DNA from: Owenia fusiformis
Taxonomy: Eukaryota; Annelida; Polychaeta; Sabellida; Oweniidae
NCBI GenBank assembly: GCA_903813345.2
Contig: CAIIXF020000008.1
Location: forward strand, 11,251,278 to 11,315,277
Length of the DNA: 64,000 nt
Direction of reading: 5' to 3'
The notes beneath the pieces were generated by a model. The model did not search any database and was not told the origin of the DNA. It worked only from the letters and a program-made list of their open reading frames with translations. Positions within the stretch are counted from its first letter, which is position 1, and each line of letters begins with the position of its first letter. Made by a program: the position numbers and the translations under genes. Below are positions 36,513 to 47,138 of this stretch, in pieces.

Positions 36513-36521
36513 TACTGGAAG

Positions 36522-38400
36522 TACAAATATAAAAGTTCAGTAAAATACATGTTCACTCAAACTGAGGGGAGTACAGCTGTGCATCTTTCACAAGTAATAT
36601 TCTACAATTTCTGGAGGGTGAGACTAGCCCTGATGCGCAGAAGAAATGCTGAAAATTATTTCTGAAAATAATTAAAGAATTCTTTGATTTTGAATAAAAA
36701 AAACACAAAAATCAAGAAACAATGAAAAGTCTGGAAATTATGATTTGCAAATGTTGTAGCATCCCTTTCTGAGTTCTGTAAACCCTTGATGGCTCAAAAA
36801 TTGATAATTTATCTCAAAATAAACACCCATTCCTGAGGTTATTTTATTTTTAATGCAATGCCCATTGGTCAACAAAGGGGTATAGTTAGGTTGAAAGCCC
36901 TTATGTTATAGGAGGTTTACAGTTTATGATATAGAATTCTTTCGAGATATATGAGATAATATTTCCACCAGGACAGGATAAATCATGTATTCAACACCTC
37001 CCATTACATAACGCTCATATTTTGCATGCATTAAGAGCATTTTACACCTCACTTTAGAAAAAACATTTTCTGTAACTTTACATTGTCATCTAAATATATG
37101 CAGTGATCTATCCAGCATTAAAGGAAGTGGGCGCTGCAGTCATTTGAGATTTTGAAGATAGGCTTGCACCCACCATTTATACTCACTTGGAAATGAGAAA
37201 AATCATGAAATGTTTTGGTAATAATTGTGAAATCAAAAATTTTGCACCCACTCAGGTCTGTCTCATGGTGCTTTTCAATCTTCTTTCAATGAGGCCATCA
37301 TATTTGCAAGAATTTGTCAGATTATCCATTATTTTGTTATACAAACACCACATGTGTCAAATACTCATTTTTCTGAGTAACATGTACATTGTACATAGAT
37401 TTGTACAATACTGGATATTGTGTAAATAAATCTTTGTTATGAATTTATTATTAAAATAAAGTAGGTGGAATACTGTGTGTGCTTAAAATTACTTTGATTT
37501 TAAACTTTGATTTGTCAATTGAATTGTTCTGTTTGTAGACGCACAAGTCGTGTTTGATTCTCACTGACTGAAACCAACTCTGCAGTTTTGTTTCAAAAAA
37601 TGATGAATAATCAAACAGTATTGAAATATTTTGGAAATAGATGTAGTATTGCAGGCCCGTAGCCGGGGGGGGGGGGGCTTCGATGGGTACGAACGACCCC
37701 CCTGGCCAAAAAAATCTTTCAAAATCATGCAGTTTTTCACCATTCTGAGCACTTTTTAAGTTACTTTGGCCATTTTTGGACCAAAATTGTCACATTTGAA
37801 TCCCCCTGGAATCTTTAAAAATCCTGGCTACGGACCTGTATTGTATTTGAAATTGTAAATGAACCAATTTTAAAGATAAATGGGAATCTTTATTTCAAAA
37901 ATTAGATTAACCTTCATGACATCACTGCATAATCTAGTGGCACAGCAAAAGCAAAAAGATCTACATCTTTGCACATGTACCAATGGCATTGAGAAATTAT
38001 AATGTATAACAACATAGCTGAGTAGTCATTAATGCGCAAAATCCTTACTTACGGTGTTAAAATCCATTAATAGTTAAAAAAAATTAAATTTCTTTTCTAA
38101 AAATAGCTCAAATAACCTTCAATTCAAGACAATTTATACATTTCTCTCTATATAGTAAAAATATATTGGATATATACTTCGAGAATGGAAACCCAAACGA
38201 CCAATACTAGTGCATCGTTTCTCAAAGATTTCTCAATTCACTTGTCATTAATCTCACATTTCTCCATATTTACCTTCAATTCTTGCTCCAGAATCCCCCT
38301 TCATACAAGAATATCATTCTACATTTCACTAAAAAAGAGATTGATTTGTATTCAAATATTTTACCCGTATCTTAATAGTAACATTACGTTACTGAAAACC
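36522..38400. other. Intergenic with one TIR element
   Basis: No gene recognised. Contains the miniature element at about 37649-37842. Confidence 0.5.
37649..37842. mobile_element. ~190-bp MITE with GCAGGCCCGTAGCC ends
   Basis: 'gcaggcccgtagcc' at 37651 is matched inverted by 'ggctacggacctgta' ending at 37840. A 13-nt G run (37665-37677) follows the left TIR. A related right end 'cctggctacgccactgta' occurs at about 49562. Confidence 0.6.
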
Positions 38401-38411
38401 AAGTCAATCAC

Positions 38412-38608
38412 GTGCAAATGTATTCAGCAGCTCAAATAATCGAATCACTTCAGCAACCAGGACGTTATCTGATGAATTTCATAACGCCTCGATTGCGTCG
38501 TATTAACGCCCTGGTTGCCAACAGGCTTAATATATTTTGCCAAAATATTCCAAAGTGCACCCTGACCTTAGTAACGAACTGGCCATTGACAATCTGCTTT
38601 TCTACATG
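38412..38608 (+). other. Putative 5'UTR exon of ASRGL1 copy A
   Basis: A strong donor GTAAGT at 38609 follows 'ctgcttttctacatg'. The same segment with the same donor precedes copy B ('ctgcttttctactacgtg' then GTAAGT at about 44521), and the following intron sequence is conserved between copies. It would join to the acceptor at 38868. The 5' limit is not known. The spliced junction would make a very short upstream ATG frame. Confidence 0.5.
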
Positions 38609-38875
38609 GTAAGTTCACATTTTAATCAGTGTTTTAGATAACATAGTAGTATAATATGTAAATATAAATGTACACCACACACAGTCCTGAGTCGTTGTTA
38701 ATTATATGTTACGGTGTAAGTACATATTTTATATTTTTCACAAAAATCAATCAACTATATATCAAATTGAGCATTTGAAAATGTATCACAAGTATATAAT
38801 GTACCTGTATTTGTACTTTGTACCGGCACATTTACTTTGTAAATAATCTGTAATTTACTTTATGTTAGATTTCAA

Positions 38876-41800
38876 ATGGATGATAAAACCGGAAAAATAA
38901 CCCCTACAATTTTGGTACATGGAGGTGCTTGGGGCATCCCAGATACTTTAGCCGAAGCTAGTGTTGAAGGGGTTAAAGCAGCAGTTAAGGTCGGCTATGA
39001 GGTCTTAGTAAATGGTGGTAGTGCTGTAGATGCGGTAGAGAGGGCTGTGCGTAGTCTGGAAGATAACCCCGCTTTCGACGCTGGTTAGTTTATTTCTATT
39101 CATTATATACCTTATGCATATTTTGAACACTCATTGACTAAATATCTTATTCATATGGTATGGAGAAAAAGACAACTTTCCTGAATTTCACTAACCTGAG
39201 ATTAAAGTACTTATAACCAGTCATTAGTGTGACCTATCGATACTTCATAGCTCACATATGCATGGTGTAGCTATGTATCACCCACTCGTCTGTTTGTCCG
39301 TTCGCATATCTGTCAGTCAGTAATTTTCTTACAAATCAAATCTTAATCTGACTTAATGTACAGGTCACGGTTCAGTTCTGAATTCACTGAAGCAGGTAGA
39401 AATGGATGCTGTCATTATGGAGGGGGACCACTTAAATGCTGGGGCGGTTGCGTGTGTACAGAACATTGCAAATCCTGTTAGCCTGGCACGACTGGTCATG
39501 GATAAGGTAACAATCGTTTTCTTATCAACCTATATTCAATTTTGACGTAAAAGAGAACAGGACTAAAATGTTTCCATAGATTGAACATGTTGAACAGTAC
39601 CAATATCACAGTCCTCCCCGCCCAATTTCCCGTCTGTTAATCGGAGGACATTTTGGACTTCCAGATGCACTAACTTAATAATATTTGTATACTCTATCTT
39701 TATATCTATTACAGACAGACCATGTATTACTAGTGGGACGAGGTGCCAACATGTTTGCAACTGAAATGGGTGTCCCCAGTGTACCCATGGAGACATTAGT
39801 AACACCCAATGCAGTAAAAGAGTGGGAGGAAATGATGGCATACAATCAAACAATTAGATCTTGTTTCAAAAATAGGTATAATTGCTAGTTGCATGATATA
39901 AGGTTATACTATTTCGATGTGCAAATATGAATTTCATAATCCTAGATTCCAAATAGGAGCATTGCAAATCATTACTTAAACTGGCTGTGTAATGAAAAAA
40001 CTAATTTTAGTTTTATTAATTGAGGAAAGTGACTCAAAATGCAAAACATCTTGAAAATTGTATTTTTATTGGAATGTGTTCCAGAAAAATAACCCGCCGT
40101 CTTTGTTCACTTTAATCAATGTAAACTTATTTTAAATATTTGTCCTTATGTAGTAGTATATATTACACTGCAATTAAGTCAATTTAAACCCCACTTAGGT
40201 AGCAACACAATATAATTAACTGTAGTTTATTTTCAAGAATGTACAGTTGTAATAGAATACTTTCGGGACACCCTGTACGTTGACTCTTCTTTTATCACTT
40301 TGCATTCTTTAATAAAACAATTTATAATTTTTAGTTGCTACCTGAAGTATTGAGCTAAGCTAACTTACAATTTCTCCTTCATGATATCCATGTCTAACGG
40401 CTACTCTGTAGCTTGCCTGTTACATGGACACCCTAATCCCTCTCATACATGTATTAACTCACGATCAACATATACATACTGAGCCTTATGGCCTTGGGCT
40501 TTCGGCCCTTTGCCATTATTTCACCAAATACCAAATGCTCAGGGTCTATCCATTTCGTAACATGCCATTTCTATAGAACATCCATGGTATTGCTATCCAA
40601 TCCGGGAAAACCATGATGCCATAGTACCTGTACGAGTGGAGAAATATTAATCAAGTTCCCCGAGGTAGAATCGTGTGGTATAACACTCTCATAAACAAAA
40701 TTCTAGTCTAGCTGCAAACCCCTGTGACCCCTCTCCCATTACTTGACTACACACCTTCTAACACAGGGAAGGTGTATAGTGGGATGGGGTGGGGGAGTCA
40801 CATGCATGGGCTTGTAACTAGACTATTAAAAGTCCTTGTATTGTAGGAACATCGACGAGGCTGTGCCAGTACAGACAGGTCACGATACTGTAGGTGCAGT
40901 TGCACTTGATTCAAAAGGAAATGTAGCATTTGCAACATCCACTGGTGGTATCACTGCCAAGCGACCAGGGAGGGTAGGAGACAGTCCTTTAATTGGTGAG
41001 TAATGGCGCGTGCATGGACTTTCAATAGTACTGGTGATCCACTCGATTACGCTGGTTACCGAAACGGGTCGTTTCGGTAACAAAATGTCGGAACGTCGAA
41101 GGTATGATGCCAAATCTCAGAGCAATTTATCTCCATTTAAGAAAAATATTGAAGAAATTGAGGGTTGCATTTTTGGGGTCACCCTGTAAATTATTATAAA
41201 AAAAGAAAACATGGAAAAATTTGATTATGTTTTGATTTATATATAGTGTATTTGAAGTTTTTGATGGCTCCCTTATATTTTAAACATATTGAAAGGTTTA
41301 CTTCAAGGGACGAAATCAGAACACACCCATCATCCCGTGGCTCCTTTCCATGATTTGTCCCGATTTTATGGGTGTACTGTATATTATATCGACCCAAGTA
41401 TGGTGTGTTTTTCAGGTAGTGGTGGATACTGTGACAACAGAGTCGGTGCCGTTTCTACCACAGGGCATGGGGAGGCTATCATTAAAGTATGTCTCGCTAA
41501 ACATATAATGCAGTATATGGAGCAAGGTATATAACATCGTATATTTAGCACATTTTCTGCCATGCATGCATGTTATGGTTTTATTTTCGATTATCATCTT
41601 TTAGAAGAGAGAAGGCTAAAATTTTCAAACATGACTCATGTTATGCAGTTAATAACAACAAAATACTTTATTTATTCTCATTTCAGGCTATACAGCACAA
41701 GAAGCATCTGATAAAGCTATACAGTACATGACTGATAGAGTACAAAGCTCAGGTGGAGTAATAACTCTGAAGAACAATGGGGAGATCGGGTTGAGCTTTA

Positions 41801-41895
41801 GTACAGAACGTATGGCTTGGGCATCTCTGCAGAGCAATACTTTAAATTACGGACTTAATCCCGATGAAAAATGTTCAGAGAAATTTATCATTTGA
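38876..41895 (+). CDS. ASRGL1: L-asparaginase / isoaspartyl peptidase, tandem copy A
   Basis: Six coding exons, 38876-39083, 39364-39506, 39715-39875, 40847-40995, 41416-41526 and 41687-41895, all with GT-AG introns and consistent phases (1,0,2,1,1), give 326 residues. It is an N-terminal nucleophile hydrolase: the precursor cleaves itself before the catalytic Thr, which here is T185 in '[10 protein letters not shown]'. Other active-site residues sit at the expected spacing: T203 ('STGG'), R213 and D216 ('GRVGDSP'), T236-G237 ('TTGHGE'). The N-terminal 'LVHGGAW' (H15) and '[10 protein letters not shown]' are also present. The family hydrolyses L-asparagine and beta-aspartyl dipeptides. ATG 38876 follows an acceptor at 38868. 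It appears intact. Copy B lies 5.2 kb downstream in the same orientation. Introns hold small hairpin elements (40704-40824, 41055-41081). Confidence 0.95.
40704..40824. mobile_element. ~120-bp hairpin MITE in copy A intron 3
   Basis: Left 'ctagtctagctgcaaacccc' and right 'gggcttgtaactagact' are inverted. The centre 'ccttctaacacagggaagg' closes the stem. It is absent from copy B at the same place, so it inserted after the duplication or was lost there. Confidence 0.65.
41055..41081. repeat. Perfect 12-bp-stem hairpin in copy A intron 4
   Basis: GTTACCGAAACG, loop GGT, CGTTTCGGTAAC. Not conserved in copy B intron 4. Confidence 0.8.
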
Positions 41896-42005
41896 CAAAT
41901 TTTGAAAATTATTGAATGAGCAAAATCAACAGGTCGATCAATACGTAAATTAACAGATCAATGCGATTCATGGATGGTGCATCTAATGGAAATTGTTGTG
42001 TTGTA

Positions 42006-42277
42006 CCAAGGAGGATTGGCTCCCAGGATCGAAACTCGATATTTTCCAACAATGAAATCGTCGTAAAAGATCGTTATTTTCTGATATCAAAACCGACTAT
42101 AAATTCAAGATAAACAGTTCAAAAGATTCGAACCAATATCTGGATCATTTCTTGTCAGTTTTGGAATTTTTCGTAAGGAAACAAGATAAGGCTGTTTGAA
42201 TTCGAATTTTGAATCACGATATGCCCATTTATGTGACAGAATATCGATGTTGCACTCTCGGAGCCAATCCTCCTTGG
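42006..42277. mobile_element. 272-bp TIR element
   Basis: Ends 'ccaaggaggattggctcc' at 42006 and its complement 'ggagccaatcctccttgg' at 42277, with imperfect continuation inwards. No coding capacity. It lies 111 bp after the copy A stop codon, so it may fall in that gene's 3'UTR. Confidence 0.75.
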
Positions 42278-42319
42278 TTCTGTGCAGTCGACGATAAATG
42301 TAAGGTGTATCATTGTCGA

Positions 42320-43775
42320 AATATCACGCCTAAGTAACCATCGACAACGTACAGTGACAAAATATACCGTCGTACACTTTAGATGTACAGTGCGGTGTCA
42401 CTATTTAACCGATTTGAAGCAAAGGCGATGATGTAGGTTTGATGTAGGTTTTAAAAGAAATAATCTGAGGAATGCATTACGTATATCATGTTTGATTTTG
42501 TGTGTATTTGTTTGGGAAGAGATTTAACTTCCGAATAACGTTAAAAGAGTTTCGAAAAGTGCTCGATTTTTTCGTAGTCAATCTACCCATATGATTGGTC
42601 GGTTAGAAAATGTTGTTTTCACACATTTCCTTTGATCATTTCCTCGCCTGTCGTCTAGGAGTGTCGAATATGTCTATGAGAATATGTTTCTTTAAGCTAC
42701 ACAAACAAGGTCTGTTGAAGATTAAATAAGTATTAACGTTATAATTTAAAAAATCATAAGTGTACGTTGTCAACTCGAATGTACGTTGTCCCATTGAACT
42801 TACTCAATTCACAGTTAACCCTAATGCAGGCAACGTATTTTCATTATTTAACAGACAGGGGGTCAGATGCATTCAAAATTGAAACAGAACAATTACAGAA
42901 TTACTTCAATTTGATTGAACTTTTGAAACTATTGAGCACTTTCCAGATATATCATAAACGGGATTTTAAAAAGTCATATTCAATAATCTAGTATAGATTT
43001 ATCTATCAATGTAACTAACAAACGTAAGGTACAGACGCCAAATAATGAAAGAGGCTGAAAGCAAACTCTGTTGCGGTGCTAGTCCTCAACATATTCTATT
43101 CCGAGAAATGGGCGCAAATTAACCACCACAACAATAATACTTTCATAAAATGAAAAAGCAAAAAATCACATTTAGCCTACCTTATCTTTAAAATCATGTA
43201 GATCTGTACAAAAGATACTTGAACATGTTCGTTAAAGATCACTTGTTACTCATAAAAACCTTAATGAATTTTGAAAAGTAATCATTATATTGTTTAATAT
43301 TATATCTTATGAATTTCAATTACAGGGACAACGTACATTCGAGTTGACAACGCACATTTCTGATTTTTTAAAATTACAATAAATACTTGAATATTTATTT
43401 ATCTCCACCTCTCCTAAATTGTTTAGTTTAGAGAAAAATGTTCTCATAAAAATATTCGACACTCTTAGACGACAGGCGAGGAAATAATCAAAGAAAATGT
43501 GTAAAAATCAACATTTTTCAACCGACCAATTATATGGATAGATTAACCACGAAAAAGAGTTAAGAACAGAGCACTGTTTGAAAATATTTTAATGTTACTA
43601 GAAAGTTAAATGTCTTCCCAAACGAGCTCAGATATCTTTTTAAAACCTACATCAAATCTACATCATTGTCTTTGCTTCAAATCGGTTAATAGTGACACCG
43701 TACATCTAAAGTGTACGACGGCGTGTTTTGTCACTACGTTGTCGATGGTTAGGCCTGAATATTACACGACGAAAC
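42320..43775. mobile_element. ~1.45-kb fold-back element between the ASRGL1 copies
   Basis: Two inverted arms of about 460 bp (about 42320-42791 and 43324-43775) surround a loop of about 530 bp. Shared arm sequence includes 'accatcgacaacgta', 'cgtcgtacactttagatgta', 'aaccgatttgaagcaaag', 'gacaggcgaggaaat' and, at the inner edge, 'gttgtcaactcgaatgtacg'. The arms have diverged by scattered changes and indels. No transposase frame was recognised. It sits between the two asparaginase genes. Confidence 0.8.
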
Positions 43776-44500
43776 AGTGTGGAGACTGATGATATAGCTT
43801 ACAAACCCACATAAAATGTTTCAAATGGACGGCTTTAAACGCGGTGCTATACGTTGCCATGCAATGCCAGTATTATCGGAGACCTATCTTAATTTGAAAT
43901 AGAAACAAATGCAAATGAAAAAAGGGAAATTTTACTCTTGAATTGGTAAATGAATAGGCGCTCGGAATTGGACAATATGTTAGGTATTCTAGGATTTTTT
44001 TTAAACCAATGCGCTTCTAAGATATGAGATCTATTAAAAAGGCGCATCGTCACCGACGTGCAGCGGTCAATTGAGATCATTTCTCGCTGATTTATGAACC
44101 ATTTTTTTAAATTTTTTGGCAAAAATTAGCACGTAAAGATAAATGCTGTGCATTGGTGGGTAATTGGTGTAACGTATTGCTTATTAAACTATACGTGCGG
44201 CCTGTGAAAGTAAGTTCTGATAAATTTACGATTTTTCAAACGAAAATCCTTCAAAAACCTCTATTTGAGATTTAAAAAAATTACATATCACACTTTGATA
44301 TCATTGGGTAAGACAGCAATTCAAGCCAAAGTGGTTTAAACTTTATACGGGGGCTTTAAAATACAAAAACTAGACGGAATAAGATCACTTTTCCCTCGAG
44401 GGTCCAAGTCTGTCCAAGCCTCTATGTTGAAACCAATTGGAAACCAACCAGATGAAACCAAACTTTTGATTTAAGTAATAAACTGGATAAAAAGATTCAA
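43776..44500. other. Intergenic between the asparaginase copies
   Basis: No gene recognised. The duplicated copy B segment starts near 44500, where similarity to the sequence upstream of copy A begins. Confidence 0.5.
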
Positions 44501-44772
44501 TTCTGCTTTTCTACTACGTGGTAAGTTTACATTTTAATCAGTGATTTAGAAAATACACTTTACATGATATTTAAAGAAGAATATACAGCACAGTCTTGAG
44601 TCAATGTTAATTATATGTGTAGTACTTACCTTTTTTTTTATCTTTTCACAAAAACCAATCAACTAACTATATACATTCATCGAGAATTTGAAAATGTAGT
44701 ACAAGTTCATAATGTACTTGTATTTGTACTTCGTATAAGCACAAGTACATGTACAGGTAAATAATCTATATT

Positions 44773-47104
44773 ATGTCACCACCAAAAAGTGGTGACATAT
44801 TGTTATGGTCTCCGTTTTTTGTGGCGGCTGTTGGCGTCTGTAACGAATCTTGGCGTCTGTAACAAATTCTTAAAACTTCCAATAACTTAACAATTACTGT
44901 CAAGACTGACTCCAGTTCGTTTCAAAATCATCTACAGGTTACCAGAAGTTCAAATCTGACTTTAGATTAAAGATTTGACCTTCTTAAAGATGTTAATTTA
45001 AGAGCAAAAAAGGCTCCAAAACTTAATGAAATATGTAGTTTGGATGTTCATTTATGTCTGTGGATTATATTTTATACCACAAACACTTTATAAATACCTG
45101 AAATTTGCAATAAAAGTGCCCAAAAATTGTTGTTTGGAAATTCCCCATTTTTCCTGTATCGCGCTAGCCACGTGACCATTACGCGTAGCAGGCAATGTAC
45201 AGATGATTACAGTACATATAATATGTTCAATATGGCAAACATCAGCGATTCTGATTCCCGGGTTCTGGGAAATGGCTATATAAATCGGCGAGAGGGTGTA
45301 ATTTGAATGAAGACAATTTAAGGAGGGGAAATGTGTGCAAGTATGGCAGTAAGAGAGCAGATATGGGGACTTTAGACAAGAACTATGACGGAGAATCAAC
45401 TAAAAATGTGAGTTCTGGAATGAAGACCCGTTGCCATTGACTGAAGATTCCAGCGATCCTATTATCATACTCAGTTTGAATCTAGACGCGGAAAACAGAT
45501 TATGAAAACAGGTTTTCTGCAAAGTTATCAAATTTAGAAAATATGGATCTTGTTTTTGAGTGGCTTAACAAGCATTTAGATACAAGACTTGGCGCTATCT
45601 CTTGTCAAATACATGCACTGGACTTGCAGTAAATTGGCCATTGCAAATTGCAAAATCAGATCGTCAAATTAATCGCTTCGTTTTTAAACCTACGCTTCAT
45701 ATCTTCTTCCAAAACTTTAGGATTCGATAGAGATAAGTTATAACTTGTACAGGAAAAAATGGCAGATCCTACCTTAATTTAGAATCGCTGATTTCTCTGG
45801 ACAAATTCCGAGAACAAATTGTTCAACATCGCGATCACCTCAGACAACATGTCGCGTGCGTGTCACTCTGAACTCATGTGATAAAATACGGCATCTTGAT
45901 TGGTTACAACTCGAGTTGTCATGACGCGAAAAGCAGTAGTAAACACTGAATATGTTAATGAACTGCCATATATGGAACAATTGTATTTCTGATTGGTTAA
46001 CTTTACACGTGTCCTAAATGAATATAGTAGTCGTAGTAAATGATTCATTGATAACTCTGAAAGTGGGCGTGACCAGCTTCATTTTGACACCAAATTCAAG
46101 ATGTTTCAAATCAAAATGGCCTCGCAAGACGAGGTTGAAATATCAGCAATTTGATACTGATATGGTCTACGATAGATCAAAATTGCCTTCCCCGCGTCAC
46201 ATGTCACGTGAGCCTATATTTGTTGAAAAATGAAAGAGATAGTGACACTTTTTAATCTTAAGTTTATATCAATATTACAAACACATATCTATTTTTTCAT
46301 TATATATTTATTTCTTCATTATACATACATTTGTTTTATACTACATTGATTTATTTTTGCAAAACCTTTGCTATTAGATCTTTAAGGTCAAAATGTATTT
46401 TTCAACTTGCTTCAAAGGACGATTCTCGGTTTGGAGAACAGTCTCCTGGGCTAATAATTTTTTCATGAAAAATATAGAAATATTACCCAAATTAAACTAT
46501 GGATATTCAAAAGAGGACATTTAAATCTACAAGTTGTAAAGATAACAACTTGGTCTGAAGCAGGGATAATGCTAAAATAGACCGATTCAATATAAATACA
46601 AGTCTCGATTTGGGGAAAGAAGTTCATCAGTGTACTGCGCTAATATTTTTTTGCGAAAAATCTAGAAATATTACCCAAATTAAATTATAACTATTCAAAA
46701 GAAGACATTCAAATCTTTATTATGTAAAAAAATCAAATTTGTCCGAAGCAGGGATAATGCTCATTTAGATTGATGAACTTCGTTCTCCAAACCGAGAATC
46801 GTCCTTTACCATTTTTTCAAAATCATCTACAAGTTCTCAGAAGTTCACACCTGACTTTAGATTTGAGATTTCACCTTCAATGACCTTCTCAGTAGTTCAA
46901 ATCTGACTACATATTTGACCTTCAGTGACATTCTCAAGGTTAAGAAAATATTTCACCTTCAATGACCTTCTCGGGTTCAAAAAGGCCATTTTCAAGTTGC
47001 TTCAAATTGAACAATTTTTTTTCAGTTCTCAGAAATTCAAATCTGACTTATGATTTAACTAATAATATTGTGAGCAACTTAGTGGTGACACTTGGTGGTG
47101 TCAT
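44773..47104. mobile_element. 2.3-kb element in the 5' intron of ASRGL1 copy B
   Basis: The left end ATGTCACCACCAA (44773) and right end TTGGTGGTGTCAT (to about 47104) are inverted. The left end also holds its own hairpin TGTCACCAC/GTGGTGACA. Repeats of 'agttcaaatctgactttaga' and 'tcaatgaccttctc' lie near both ends. The matching intron of copy A runs 'aaataatctgtaatttactttatgttag' without it. No transposase frame was recognised. The long + frame starting at 46962 enters this element and is not the true N-terminus of the asparaginase. The superfamily is undecided. Confidence 0.7.
46414..46807. mobile_element. 394-bp element with perfect 26-bp TIRs and two internal repeats
   Basis: The terminal 26 bp at 46414-46439 and 46782-46807 are exact inverted copies (starting AAAGGACGATTCTCGGTTTG). 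Inside, two direct repeats of about 180 bp share 'gaaatattacccaaattaaa' and 'gaagcagggataatgct'. It is nested in the 44773-47104 element. Confidence 0.8.
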
Positions 47105-47138
47105 GTTAATGCCTTGTTTAATATATGTTAGACTTGAA

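Noticed and set aside
46962-47138. N-terminal extension of asparaginase copy B
   Set aside because: The extension reads through the inserted 2.3-kb element and its intron; copy A has no equivalent, and the acceptor at 47131 sets the exon start.
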